Origin: JBHFEI01 sp041928815
Lineage (GTDB): Bacteria > Pseudomonadota > Alphaproteobacteria > Rhizobiales > Rhizobiaceae
Length of the DNA stretch: 64,000 nucleotides
NCBI RefSeq assembly: GCF_041928815.1
Contig: NZ_JBHFEI010000013.1
Coordinates: forward strand, 60,189 to 124,188
Direction of reading: 5' to 3'
In this document: positions 9,101 to 16,819 of the stretch, in pieces
Layout: each line of letters starts with the position of its first letter
Position numbering within the stretch: position 1 is the stretch's first letter
Program-made: the position numbers and the translations under genes
The notes under the pieces: model-generated
What the model was told of the DNA's origin: nothing
Seen by the model: only the letters and a program-made list of their open reading frames with translations
Database searches by the model: none

Positions 9101-9609
9101 GCATGCAGCTCGAGTGCAGGCGGGGCGGCGGCACGCGCTGCCGGGTGACGATCCCGGTCGCGGCCGAGGACAGCCTGGCGGAAACGGTGGGGCCGCCGGA
9201 CCTGCGCGGCCTTTCCGGCCGCCTGCTGGTCGTCGACGACGAGCAGGCGATCACGCGGCTGCTCGCCGAGACGTTCCGCGCCGACGGGCTCGACGTCGTC
9301 GTCGCGAATGGCGGCCGCGAGGCCTGCCGGCTGATCGAGGCGGAACAATTCGACGCCGTCATCACCGACCTGCGCATGCCGGACGTCGCCGGCGCGGCGG
9401 TCGCCGCCTTCGCCATCAAGACGCAGCCCGCACTTTGCGGCCGCGTGATCGTGATGACCGGCGACGCGCTTGGCGCCGGCCGGACGCTCGACGGCCACCA
9501 GCTCGTCGAGAAGCCGATCGACATCGGCGTGCTGCGGCAGATGCTCCGCCGGATCCTGCCGGCGGCCACCACGGATCTCCGGCGGGGGCCGGTCAAGGAG
9601 GCAGGATGA
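6136..9609 (+). CDS. Hybrid sensor histidine kinase with multiple PAS domains and receiver
   Basis: A 1157-aa membrane sensor kinase. In order: TM1 (about 10–33), a large extracytoplasmic sensor region (about 34–350), TM2 (about 353–382), three PAS-like modules (about 440–515, 526–645, 658–773), a HisKA domain with His801 (GVAHELNNP), the HATPase domain (DTGPGI near 945; FEPFFTTKP), and a C-terminal receiver with Asp1078 (VITDLRMPD). ATG 6136 follows AGGAGAGGACAAGGA; upstream in-frame sequence lacks a signal anchor. The stop overlaps the next regulator start (ATGA), indicating translational coupling. The signal is unknown. Confidence 0.93.
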   Translation: MPIGLPGLGRSSTLLLIAALPLVVFVVGLAVFQFDRQRAAMLADLTAQSAEQHYAVSTMLAGADRELTRMRVIMEEAIADPPAELRATVAARLFPVTARRGDATIAGLQSAGAEAVETAGNLLALPDIAQAGPSTLATAAATLKLLDALALERRLGSQSHWSYFFSADGAFIGILPGAPLKAFVDALAPDRKVATMGDLIAYWLSYAVFRSGTPEENPSRGAYWTPVYEDAGGGGPMVSYAAPVDAGGRFAGIVATDILLARFQDVLDHMSQPLGMMAILDGQGEILAVDGVAFDGDRERMRARLAGADKAGLAAAGGSFAALGDDWVLAQPLPHSPFRLVYLVPGPDLTAHLLPAFAGYGAVLVGLVATLGAILALLHIHFIGPSGRLAAYVAARAQGGAAEPPPMPRAWQAPVEAIGGAFEMSRVYRERLEESEARFLAAMSSLTDGFAILSPEGTLIYANAAFETLVGDGMVEAFAATPDGGGFEHRGRFLAVRRNAMAGGGAVVLVSDVTEARRAELDLRKSEERYRNVVNTQTELVARYTPDGVPNFVNDAYCRYMNMTKEQLLAGRMSDFDYIVDEDRPRHDAHIASLSPSQPTKTITFRSRLPDGTLHWEEWTDTGIFDASGRLVEMQSVGREITETMRAEEALRAAEALMGAFMQHAPVAILSKDREGRFTMVNPEAARRLGRPVADILGRNTSDVIPASEAEVMDRSNRVVVATGEVQVEEQYHPSLDPFLHSLFIRFPLRAPGGEITGVGIFVVDQTGAKAAEVELDRQREALHQNEKLAALGSLLAGVAHELNNPLSIVVGYAGMLHDMAKDEPTRRRTNEIRVAAERCARIVRTFLAMARSKPVEKQRVDIDRVLDEAVELAAYGLRSNGVVVERRLGGAPLPPVFADADQLHQVFMNVVLNAQQAMMDVAGPRRLTLSTRREGADIVVDIEDTGPGIDETVRQRAFEPFFTTKPQGVGTGIGLSVSLGIVKAHEGSMQLECRRGGGTRCRVTIPVAAEDSLAETVGPPDLRGLSGRLLVVDDEQAITRLLAETFRADGLDVVVANGGREACRLIEAEQFDAVITDLRMPDVAGAAVAAFAIKTQPALCGRVIVMTGDALGAGRTLDGHQLVEKPIDIGVLRQMLRRILPAATTDLRRGPVKEAG

Positions 9610-10304
9610 TGAAAGCGGTGGAAATCGCCGTCGTCGACGACGAGCCGGCGCTGCGCAACATGATCGCGGACTATCTCGACCTCAACGGCTTCGCCGTGGC
9701 GACCGCCGAGAACGGGGCGGCGCTCGACCGGCTGCTCGCCGCGCGCCGGCCGGAAATCATCCTGCTCGATGTCAACATGCCGGGCGAGGACGGGCTTTCG
9801 ATCGTCAAGCGGCTGCGCGACGGGGCCCTGCGGGCCGGCATCCTGATGCTGACCGCCAATGCCGACGAGGCGAGCAAGGTGCGCGGCCTCGTCAACGGCG
9901 CCGACGACTACATCACCAAGCCGTTCGACCTGCGCGAGCTCCTGGCGCGGGTGCGCAGCGTGCTCCGGCGCATGCCGCCGCCGCCGGACGTGCCGGCATC
10001 GGCGGCGCGGCCGAATTTCGGTCCCTTCCGGCTGGATGCGGACGGGCGCAGGCTCTTCGATCCCGGCGGCATCGAGATCGAGATCAGCACGATGGAATAC
10101 GAGGTGCTCGACACGTTCCTGCGTCATCCGCGCATCGTTCTCTCGCGCGAACGGCTCGCGGAACTCGCCCACGGCAAGCCGCTCGGCCCCGGCGACCGCA
10201 GCATCGACATCCGCATCGCGCGGCTGCGCAAGAAGCTCGATGTCGGCGACGGTGCCGGCGTGCTGCGCACCGTGCGCGGCGAGGGCTACGTCTTCGAGCC
10301 GTGA
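9606..10304 (+). CDS. OmpR/PhoB-family response regulator
   Basis: A 232-aa DNA-binding regulator, translationally coupled to the hybrid kinase through an ATGA overlap (ATG 9609 is also possible). The receiver has DDE at 11–13, phospho-acceptor Asp55 (LLDVNMPGEDG), MLTANAD and the KPFD lysine. The C-terminal winged helix has MEYEVLDTFLRHP, DRSIDIRIARLRKKLD and RGEGYVFEP. It is probably the main output of the hybrid kinase, and the divergent regulator at 5253 a second output. Confidence 0.94.
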   Translation: MMKAVEIAVVDDEPALRNMIADYLDLNGFAVATAENGAALDRLLAARRPEIILLDVNMPGEDGLSIVKRLRDGALRAGILMLTANADEASKVRGLVNGADDYITKPFDLRELLARVRSVLRRMPPPPDVPASAARPNFGPFRLDADGRRLFDPGGIEIEISTMEYEVLDTFLRHPRIVLSRERLAELAHGKPLGPGDRSIDIRIARLRKKLDVGDGAGVLRTVRGEGYVFEP

Positions 10305-10307
10305 GCG

Positions 10308-10331
10308 GGGCGGCGGCATCGACCGCCGCCC
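10308..10331. terminator. GC-rich hairpin between convergent genes
   Basis: A 9-bp perfect stem (10308–10316 with 10323–10331) and a 6-base loop lie between the response regulator stop and the peroxiredoxin stop. It is well placed as a shared bidirectional terminator but lacks a T-run, so it is either a weak or Rho-assisted terminator. Confidence 0.4.
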
Positions 10332-10344
10332 GCCCCGGAACGGG

Positions 10345-11004
10345 TCAGGCGGCCGGCTGCTTGGTCTTGCGCAGGTAGGGCAGCACCGTCTCGTAGGCGC
10401 CGAAACGCTTCACCGCGTCCTCGTTGGAGACGGCGGCGGTGATGATGACGTCGTCGCCCTGCTTCCAGTTGGCCGGCGTCGCCACCTGGTGCTTGGCAGT
10501 GAGCTGGATCGAGTCGATCGCGCGCAGGATCTCGTCGAAATTGCGGCCCGTCGTCATCGGATAGGTGAGGATCAGCTTGATCTTCTTGTCCGGGCCGATG
10601 ACGAAGACCGAGCGGACGGTGGCGTTGTCGGCGGGCGTGCGGCCTTCTGAGCTCTCGCCGGCGCCGGCCGGCAGCATGTCGTAGAGCTTCGCCACTTTCA
10701 GGTTCTTGTCGCCGATCAGCGGGTAGCCGAGATCGAAGCCGGTCGCGACCTTGATGTCCTGCTTCCACTTGTCGTGGTTCTCGACCGGGTCGACGGAGAT
10801 GCCGATGATCTTGACGCCGCGCCGGGCGAACTCGTCCTGCAGGCCGGCCATGGTGCCGAGCTCGGTGGTGCAGACCGGCGTGAAGTTCTTCGGATGGGAG
10901 AAGAGCACCGCCCAGCCGTCGCCGATCCACTCGTGGAAGCCGATCGGGCCGACCGAGGTGTCGGCGGTGAAATCCGGGGCGATGTCGTTGATGCGCAGGC
11001 TCAT
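10345..11004 (-). CDS. 1-Cys peroxiredoxin (Prx6 family)
   Basis: A cytosolic thiol peroxidase that reduces hydrogen peroxide and organic hydroperoxides. The peroxidatic motif NFTPVCTTELG places the active cysteine at residue 45, and no second cysteine exists in the 219-aa protein, as in the 1-Cys Prx6 class. The long C-terminal domain (about 160–219, with PANWKQGDDVII) is also typical. The ATG at 11004 (MSLRINDIAPDF) matches the family start; upstream frame is non-homologous. A 22-bp perfect palindrome lies 39 bases upstream. The gene is convergent with the response regulator. Confidence 0.95.
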   Translation of the reverse strand: MSLRINDIAPDFTADTSVGPIGFHEWIGDGWAVLFSHPKNFTPVCTTELGTMAGLQDEFARRGVKIIGISVDPVENHDKWKQDIKVATGFDLGYPLIGDKNLKVAKLYDMLPAGAGESSEGRTPADNATVRSVFVIGPDKKIKLILTYPMTTGRNFDEILRAIDSIQLTAKHQVATPANWKQGDDVIITAAVSNEDAVKRFGAYETVLPYLRKTKQPAA

Positions 11005-11042
11005 GGTCCACCGTGTCCTTCTGTTGTGCCGCATGGTCCGGT

Positions 11043-11064
11043 GCCGGGGCGACGTCGCCCCGGC
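11043..11064. promoter_or_regulatory. Perfect 22-bp palindrome upstream of peroxiredoxin gene
   Basis: The 22 bases are exactly self-complementary (11+11) and lie 39 bases before the peroxiredoxin start. A further nested inverted repeat follows upstream: arms 11076–11082 and 11117–11123, enclosing 11087–11092 and 11100–11105. They could be operator sites or a structured leader. No known OxyR or other consensus is recognised. Confidence 0.45.
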
Positions 11065-11167
11065 CGGACATGCTCTGGAATGTCTCACGCCCACGGACGG
11101 GGCGTCGGCCGGGGCGCATTCCAATACGCGGCCGCACCCGGCGTCAACGCAGGATTTTTTCCCGAAA

Positions 11168-11199
11168 CGCGTCCGGCGGGAATGAATTTGCCGGACGCG
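11168..11199 (-). terminator. Possible terminator after the PepSY gene
   Basis: A 10-bp perfect stem (11168–11177 with 11190–11199) with a 12-base loop lies 17 bases downstream of the PepSY stop on the minus strand, followed by TTT. The short T-run makes it a weak intrinsic terminator. Confidence 0.45.
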
Positions 11200-11215
11200 G
11201 TGCAGGCGGGCGGCC

Positions 11216-12628
11216 TCAGCTGATCGCGCGCTTCAGCGGCCGCACGTGGCGGACGAGGACGAGGTCGAGGAGGAGCACGCCGACGAGGACCGCCCCGGTC
11301 AGCGGGAAGAGCAGCGACACCGCGACCATGACGATGGCGCCGGTCTTCCAGAGCGCCATCTTTTCCGGCAGGGCCGGGGCGACCAGCCGCGCGGCGCCGG
11401 CGGGGCGGCGCTTCCACCACATGACGATGCCGCTCGCCGAGAGGAAGACGACGGAGAGACAGAAGACCGTGTTCAGCGCGACGTTCCAGGCGCCGATGTC
11501 GCCTTCGTGCAGGGCGATGCCGACGGCCATCGCCTTGCCGGCGACGCCGTAATCGGCGAAGCCGACATCCGCCAGCACCTTGCCGCTGTAGCGGTCGACA
11601 TGCAGCGTGCGGTCGGAGAAGGGATTGGCGCTGTCATTGCTCATCGTGTCGCGCGCGATCGTCCAGACACCCTCGTCGCCGGAGGGATAGGAGAGCTGGA
11701 AGCGGCCGTCGAAGCCGGAGGCGCGGGCAAGGGCGACGACGCCGTCGACATCGACCGGCTGGCCGTCCGCGATCCCCGGAGTGCCGGCGTCGGAGCCGGA
11801 GGCCGGCATCGGCGTCTGCTCCAGCGTCCACGGCACGGTCTTGACGCCGCCATGGTTCATGCTGGCATGGGTCGCGTCGGAGAGCGGCACGTTGTCCCAC
11901 TTCTCGGCCGGAAAGGTGCTCCAGGCCTGGGTCATCCGCTCACCCCAGATGCCCGCCCAGGTCAGGCCGGACAGCAGGAAGGCGAGCAGCAGCACGGAGA
12001 CGTAGATGCCGACCGTCTGGTGCAGCGACTTCCAGAGGTTGCGCCCCTTCAGCGACAGTTGCGGTGCGAAGGCCGCCGCCCCGCGGCGCGCCTCGCGCGG
12101 CCACCAGAGATAGAGCCCGGTGACGATCAGCACCACGCCGAAGCCGGCTGCGATCTCGATCAGGCGGTCGCCGACGACGCCGATCATCAGCGTGCCGTGG
12201 ATCGTGTTGGCGAGATCGTAGAGCGCGTCGCGCCGCGGCCAGCTGCCGAGCACCGTTCCCCTGTAGGGATCGACGGCGACCATCAGCGACCGGTCCCCGG
12301 CATTCACCCGGAAGAGGGCCGCCTGCTCGGGCGTGCGCGGCACGATATACTGGACGAGGCTGCCGTCCGGCACGGCGGAGAGCGCGGCCTCGGCCTGGCG
12401 CGACACGGCCAGCGTTTCGGCGGCGGGCGTGACGGAATGGTATTTCTCGCCGTCGCGGCCGACGAGCACCGAGGACCAGAGCATGACGAGGCCGGTGACG
12501 GCGAGCATGATCAGGAAGGGCGCCACGTAGAGCCCGGCATAGAAATGCCAGCGCCAGGCGGTGATGTAGAAGGCGCGCGCCGACGGGGCGCCGGCCCTTG
12601 CAGCGGTTTGATCGGTGGTGATGGTCAT
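11216..12628 (-). CDS. PepSY-associated transmembrane protein
   Basis: A 470-aa inner-membrane protein of the PepSY_TM family, often linked to ferric-siderophore or metal reduction. The N-terminus has WRWHFYAGLYVAPFLIMLAV (TM1), then a periplasmic PepSY region (about 60–140), HGTLMIGVVGDRLIE and a TM with VVLIVTGLYLWWPR, a second soluble domain with HVDRYSGKVLAD, and C-terminal TMs (VFLSASGIVMWWKRRP). Start 12628 has AGGGGGA just upstream. It overlaps the Crp/Fnr gene by 4 bases (ATGA), so the two are co-translated. Iron or haem reduction is the likely but unproven role. Confidence 0.88.
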   Translation of the reverse strand: MTITTDQTAARAGAPSARAFYITAWRWHFYAGLYVAPFLIMLAVTGLVMLWSSVLVGRDGEKYHSVTPAAETLAVSRQAEAALSAVPDGSLVQYIVPRTPEQAALFRVNAGDRSLMVAVDPYRGTVLGSWPRRDALYDLANTIHGTLMIGVVGDRLIEIAAGFGVVLIVTGLYLWWPREARRGAAAFAPQLSLKGRNLWKSLHQTVGIYVSVLLLAFLLSGLTWAGIWGERMTQAWSTFPAEKWDNVPLSDATHASMNHGGVKTVPWTLEQTPMPASGSDAGTPGIADGQPVDVDGVVALARASGFDGRFQLSYPSGDEGVWTIARDTMSNDSANPFSDRTLHVDRYSGKVLADVGFADYGVAGKAMAVGIALHEGDIGAWNVALNTVFCLSVVFLSASGIVMWWKRRPAGAARLVAPALPEKMALWKTGAIVMVAVSLLFPLTGAVLVGVLLLDLVLVRHVRPLKRAIS

Positions 12629-13335
12629 GGTTGTCCCCCTGTCTGACCGGAAAGCATGGATGGGTTGCCCGCGGCCGAGCCGCCGGCGGCGCGCCGCTCG
12701 AGGGCGGCGCGATCGCGGATGGTGACGATCTCCGGCCGGTCGAAGGCGATCAGCCCCTCGCGGCGGAAGGCGTTGAGGCAGCGGCTCACCGTCTCGACGG
12801 TGAGGCCGAGCCAGTCGGCAAGGTCGGCACGCTTCGGATAGAGCGTGAAGCGGGTGTGCGCGGCCCCGCGCCCGCGCCGGGCGAACTGGCCTGAAAGGTC
12901 GAGGAGTGCCGCGGCGATCCGCTCCTGCGCGGTCCTGCGGCCGAGACGCACGACATGCGCCTGCGCCCGTGCGAGCCGGAGGCGCAGCGCCCCGGCGAGC
13001 GCCTCCGGCTCGCGCTCCGGGTCGACGGGTTCGAGCCGCGTGAAGGTCAGCGCCAGGGCGCCGGCCGGCTGCGTGTCGAGCAATGCCGCGCCCAGCATCC
13101 GGCCGGGGCCGAGGATGTCGAGGATCTGGCGCCGGCCGTCGCTCAGGGTCTGGTGGAGGCAGACGCAGCCGGAGAGGATCCGCACCGTCGCGGCGGCGTG
13201 CAGGCCCTCGAGGAAAAGCGCCGTTCCCGGCAGCAGCAGGCGAAGCGCGGCTCCGCCGGCGGGCGCGCCGGAAAAGGGGGCTTGGTCGATCGGAAGCACC
13301 GGCGCGGCGGCGACCGGAGGAGTGGGGTTGAGCAT
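12625..13335 (-). CDS. Crp/Fnr-family transcriptional regulator
   Basis: A 236-aa regulator with an N-terminal cyclic-nucleotide-like sensor domain (about 25–120) and a C-terminal HTH (RADLADWLGLTVETVSRCLN), the E-x-x-S-R pattern of the Fnr/FixK recognition helix. It lacks the N-terminal cysteine cluster of Fnr, so it is unlikely to carry an iron-sulphur oxygen sensor; two cysteines (SGCVCLHQ) sit in the sensor domain. Its stop overlaps the PepSY start, which suggests that it controls, or is controlled together with, that membrane protein. Confidence 0.88.
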   Translation of the reverse strand: MLNPTPPVAAAPVLPIDQAPFSGAPAGGAALRLLLPGTALFLEGLHAAATVRILSGCVCLHQTLSDGRRQILDILGPGRMLGAALLDTQPAGALALTFTRLEPVDPEREPEALAGALRLRLARAQAHVVRLGRRTAQERIAAALLDLSGQFARRGRGAAHTRFTLYPKRADLADWLGLTVETVSRCLNAFRREGLIAFDRPEIVTIRDRAALERRAAGGSAAGNPSMLSGQTGGQP

Positions 13336-13520
13336 GACGGATTCCGCCCTCGCGCCTGCCGGCCCTTTCGGGCGGGCGCCGGCGCATATTTCGGGAAACC
13401 GCTGCCTCCGCCTCGGCGCGCCCGGAAAGCACCGGGCGAACGCTCTCAGCAGATGTCGGAAACGGTCACGCGCGTCGGCTCAGGCAAAGAGACGGGAATG
13501 CGCGCGCCGGCAGCGGCGGC

Positions 13521-13919
13521 TCAGGAAAGAGCCGAGGCCGGCGGGGCGCGCGGGGCGGCGTTGGGCGGGAAAAGCTGGCGGTGGAAGGCCTCGGCGCGGC
13601 GCGGCAGGACCGGCTCCGCCTGTCCGCGGATGACGACGACACCGAGATCGGAGGCCTGCGGAACCAGGATCGCGCCGACGAGCCGGCAGGCCTCGCAGGC
13701 GCCGCCGGCCGGGCCGTGCTTGGCGCCGTCCTCGTCATGGGCGGGGAGGCAGAGCTCCGGCAGGCTGCCGTCCGGCAGGCTGTAGGCGAGGATATCGGCG
13801 GAAGAGAACGCGACAGCAGCGGCGGCGGTCGGGGTCTTATGCGCGAGGCCAACGCACAGAAGGGCGATGGCGCAGAGCATGCGCACGATCGTCCCCATCC
13901 GTGATGTCGTCCTCGCCAT
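13521..13919 (-). CDS. Small exported cysteine-containing protein (DUF2946-like)
   Basis: A 132-aa protein with an N-terminal signal segment (MGTIVRMLCAIALLCVGLA) and a mature part with LCLPAHDEDG and GGACEACRLVG, a Cys-x2-Cys pair that could bind metal. Size, signal and the C…CxxC pattern recall DUF2946 proteins, which often lie near metal-uptake or PepSY genes. The start 13919 (MARTTSRM) is chosen because it begins the signal; 13979 is an alternative. It lies 185 bases upstream of the Crp gene on the same strand. The family match is uncertain. Confidence 0.65.
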   Translation of the reverse strand: MARTTSRMGTIVRMLCAIALLCVGLAHKTPTAAAAVAFSSADILAYSLPDGSLPELCLPAHDEDGAKHGPAGGACEACRLVGAILVPQASDLGVVVIRGQAEPVLPRRAEAFHRQLFPPNAAPRAPPASALS

Positions 13920-14004
13920 CCGAAAACCTCTCGTCGCACCGAGTGTTAGCGCCCCGGTGGCCGGGATGCAATGCGACATCTTCGATCGCCGTGTCGGCGC
14001 CGCG

Positions 14005-15906
14005 TCAGATCGCCACCTGCTCCCCGAGTTCCACCACCCGGTTCGGCGGCAGCTTGAAATAGGCGGAAGGATCGATGCCGATGCCGGCGAGCGCGATGTA
14101 GATCTTCTCCTGCCAGCGCGGCAGGCCGATCTTCGGCGTGCCGATCAGGTTGCGCCGGCCGAGATAGAAGGAGGTCTGCATGATCTCGAACTTGAAGCCG
14201 GCCTTGCGGCAGAGCGTCAGCGCCTTGGTCACGTTCGGCTCGTCCATGTAGCCGAAGGTCATGTCGATGCGGATGAAGCGTTTCGACAGGCGGGTGATCT
14301 CCACCCGCTCGCGCACCGGCACATAGGGCTTGTCCTGCGTCCAGATGGTGAGGATGACGTTCTGCTCGTGCAGGACGTGGTTGTGCTTGATGTTGTGCAG
14401 GAGCACGGCCGGCGTGCGGTCGGGCACGCTGGTGAGGAACACCGCCGTGCCCGGGACGGAGACCGGCGCGTGCTTCGAATCGCGCTCTATCGCGGCGATG
14501 AACGTGTCGAGCGGGATGTCGTTCCTCGCCGTCTTGTCCTTCAGGTAGCGCGAGCCGCGCGTCCAGGTCCACATCATGGTCATGATGGTGATGGCGAGCG
14601 CGACCGGCACCCAGCCGCCGTCATGCACCTTGACGAGATTGGCGACGAGGAAGATCGTCTCGATGACGAGGAGCGGCAGCAGCACGGCGGCGGCCGTGAT
14701 CGCCCGCCATTTCCAGACAGAGCGCAGGAACTGGAACGCCATCACCGTGGTCACCACCATGGCGCCGGTGACGGAGATGCCGTAGGCGGTGGCGAGCGAT
14801 TCGGAATCGCCGAACGAGAAGATCAGCACGATGACGCCGACGAAGAGCAGCACGTTGACCGCCGGGACGTAGATCTGCCCGGTGTTGGTCTCCGAGGTGA
14901 ACTTGACGAGGAGGCGCGGCAGGAAGCCGAGATGCACCGCCTGGCGGGCGAGCGAGAAGGCGCCGGTGATCACCGCCTGGCTGGCGATGATGGTGGCGAG
15001 CGTCGCCAGGATGACGACGGGCAGCAGCGCCCATTCCGGATACATCAGGTAGAAGGGGTTCTCGATCGCCGCCGGATTGGCGAGCACGAAGGCGCCCTGG
15101 CCGAGATAGTTCAGCGCCAGCGCCGGATAGACCAGGACGAACCAGGCCGTCTGGATCGGCTTGCGGCCGAAATGGCCGAGATCGGCATAGAGCGCCTCGG
15201 CACCGGTGACCGTCAGGAAGACGGCGCCGAGCACGATCAGGCCGGCAAAGCCGGCATGGGTGATGAACCACAGCGCGTTGTAGGGGTTCAGCGCCTCCAG
15301 GATCGACCAGTCGTCGCCGATATGGATCAGCCCGCCCCAGGCCATGGCGAGGAACCAGACGACGGTGATCGGCCCGAAATAGTTGGAGACCGCCGCCGTG
15401 CCCTTCGACTGCACCAGGAACAGGGCGACCATGATCACCGCCGCCATCGGCAGGATGTAGGGGTCGAAGGCGGGCGTGACGAGCTTCAGCCCCTCGAGCG
15501 CCGACATGACCGAGAGCGCCGGCGTGATCATCGCGTCGCCGATGAAGAGCGCCGCCCCCATGATGCCGGCGAAGAACAGCACCGGCATGAAGCTGCCGGT
15601 CTTCTTCATCAGGAGCGCAAGAAGCGACAGCGTGCCGCCCTCGCCGTCATTGTCGGCCCTGAGCAGGAACAGCACGTATTTGAAGGTGACGATGATGGTG
15701 AGCGTCCAGATCATCAGCGAGATGAGGCCGACGACCTCGTGATGGTGCACGCCGTCATGGGAAAACGGCCGGAGCGCCTCCCGGAAGGCGTAGAGCGGGC
15801 TGGTGCCGATGTCGCCGTAGACGACCCCGACGGAGCCGACCAGAAGAACGAGGAAACGCCGCTTTTCGGACGCGCGGTCCGAGCTGTCGTGCGACGAAGG
15901 GGTCAT
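14005..15906 (-). CDS. kup: Low-affinity potassium uptake protein Kup
   Basis: A proton-coupled K+ importer of the inner membrane (KUP/HAK/KT family), 633 aa as usual. The N-terminus has the signature GVVYGDIGTSPLYAFREAL; about 12 TM helices follow up to residue 440 (for example GTAAVSNYFGPITVVWF, GAEALYADLGHFG, YLGQGAF), then a soluble C-terminal domain with TSVPDRTPAVLLHNIKHNHV. Start 15906 has GGAGAG upstream. It is divergent from the LysE-type exporter. Confidence 0.96.
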   Translation of the reverse strand: MTPSSHDSSDRASEKRRFLVLLVGSVGVVYGDIGTSPLYAFREALRPFSHDGVHHHEVVGLISLMIWTLTIIVTFKYVLFLLRADNDGEGGTLSLLALLMKKTGSFMPVLFFAGIMGAALFIGDAMITPALSVMSALEGLKLVTPAFDPYILPMAAVIMVALFLVQSKGTAAVSNYFGPITVVWFLAMAWGGLIHIGDDWSILEALNPYNALWFITHAGFAGLIVLGAVFLTVTGAEALYADLGHFGRKPIQTAWFVLVYPALALNYLGQGAFVLANPAAIENPFYLMYPEWALLPVVILATLATIIASQAVITGAFSLARQAVHLGFLPRLLVKFTSETNTGQIYVPAVNVLLFVGVIVLIFSFGDSESLATAYGISVTGAMVVTTVMAFQFLRSVWKWRAITAAAVLLPLLVIETIFLVANLVKVHDGGWVPVALAITIMTMMWTWTRGSRYLKDKTARNDIPLDTFIAAIERDSKHAPVSVPGTAVFLTSVPDRTPAVLLHNIKHNHVLHEQNVILTIWTQDKPYVPVRERVEITRLSKRFIRIDMTFGYMDEPNVTKALTLCRKAGFKFEIMQTSFYLGRRNLIGTPKIGLPRWQEKIYIALAGIGIDPSAYFKLPPNRVVELGEQVAI

Positions 15907-16136
15907 GATCTCTCCGGGGACACCGTCTACGATACTGCGCTGATGTAGGCGAGTCTGGCGCGGTTGGAAAGATGCGCGCGATGCCTCTGCGACAGAGGGG
16001 CGGTCTCGCACCGCGGATCGATGCCGGACGTGCGGGCTCGTCGCGGCCGCACGCCGCGAGGCTGCGACCGATCGGCCGATGGACCGCCGCGGGAAAATCG
16101 CCGATGATGGCGCGCCTGACCTCCTCCGGTGTGCCG

Positions 16137-16688
16137 ATGTCTCCGTTCGCCTTTCTCGCGACCGCCCTGTTGATCCTCTCGACGCCCGGCCCCACCAATA
16201 CGCTTCTTGCGGCGAACGGGGCAGGGCGGGGCTGGCGCGCCTCGCTGACGCTGCCGCTCGCGGAGGCCCTCGGCTATATCCTGGCCGTCGGCGGCTATGT
16301 CCTCCTTGCGGAAACACTGCGGGGCGTCGCTTTCGCTCTGCCGGCGCTGAAGCTCGCCGCCGCCGTCTGGCTGCTGGTCTCGGCCTTCCGGCTCTGGAGG
16401 ACGCCGGCCGAGGCGACGCCCGGCCGCGCCGCCTTCCGCCATGTCCTCGTCACCACGCTCCTCAATCCGAAAGCGATGATCGTCGGCACGGCCGTGATCC
16501 CGGCCGAAAGCGCCCTCGGGCCGGCGCCGTGGGTGCTTGCCTTTGCCGCGCTCTCGACGATTGCGGGCTTCGCCTGGGTGCTGTTCGGCGCGCATCTGCC
16601 CGGCGGCTGGCGCCGCCATGCCTACCGCGCGGCGGCGCTGGTGCTCGGCGCCTTCTCGCTCGTCGCGCTGCGCAGCGCCATCGGATAG
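16137..16688 (+). CDS. LysE/RhtB-family exporter
   Basis: A small inner-membrane amino-acid or metabolite exporter. Starting at ATG 16137 it is 183 aa; ATG 16104 (MMARLTSSG) would add 11 residues and has slightly better upstream purines. The N-terminal family motif is STPGPTNTLLAANGAGRGW, with LLNPKAMIVGTAVIP after the central loop. Five to six hydrophobic segments are visible. It is slightly short compared with about 200 aa. Substrate unknown. Confidence 0.85.
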   Translation: MSPFAFLATALLILSTPGPTNTLLAANGAGRGWRASLTLPLAEALGYILAVGGYVLLAETLRGVAFALPALKLAAAVWLLVSAFRLWRTPAEATPGRAAFRHVLVTTLLNPKAMIVGTAVIPAESALGPAPWVLAFAALSTIAGFAWVLFGAHLPGGWRRHAYRAAALVLGAFSLVALRSAIG

Positions 16689-16819
16689 GGCCTTTTCCGG
16701 CTGCTCGGGAAAATTTCGGTCGCAAACGGGTTTGCTTTTGCCGCCGTCTGGCCTATCCACACGGGCCTGTCCTTCCGGCCGCCGTCGGCCATCCCGCGCT
16801 GAACAAGGATTTCCCCCTC

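Noticed and set aside
11216..13432. PepSY protein fused to upstream sequence (738 aa)
   Set aside because: The extension is a shadow of the Crp/Fnr gene; the true start at 12628 has a good Shine-Dalgarno.
16722..16735. GCAAACGGGTTTGC followed by TTTT after the LysE gene
   Set aside because: The stem would leave a 2-base loop; a terminator or operator claim is too weak.
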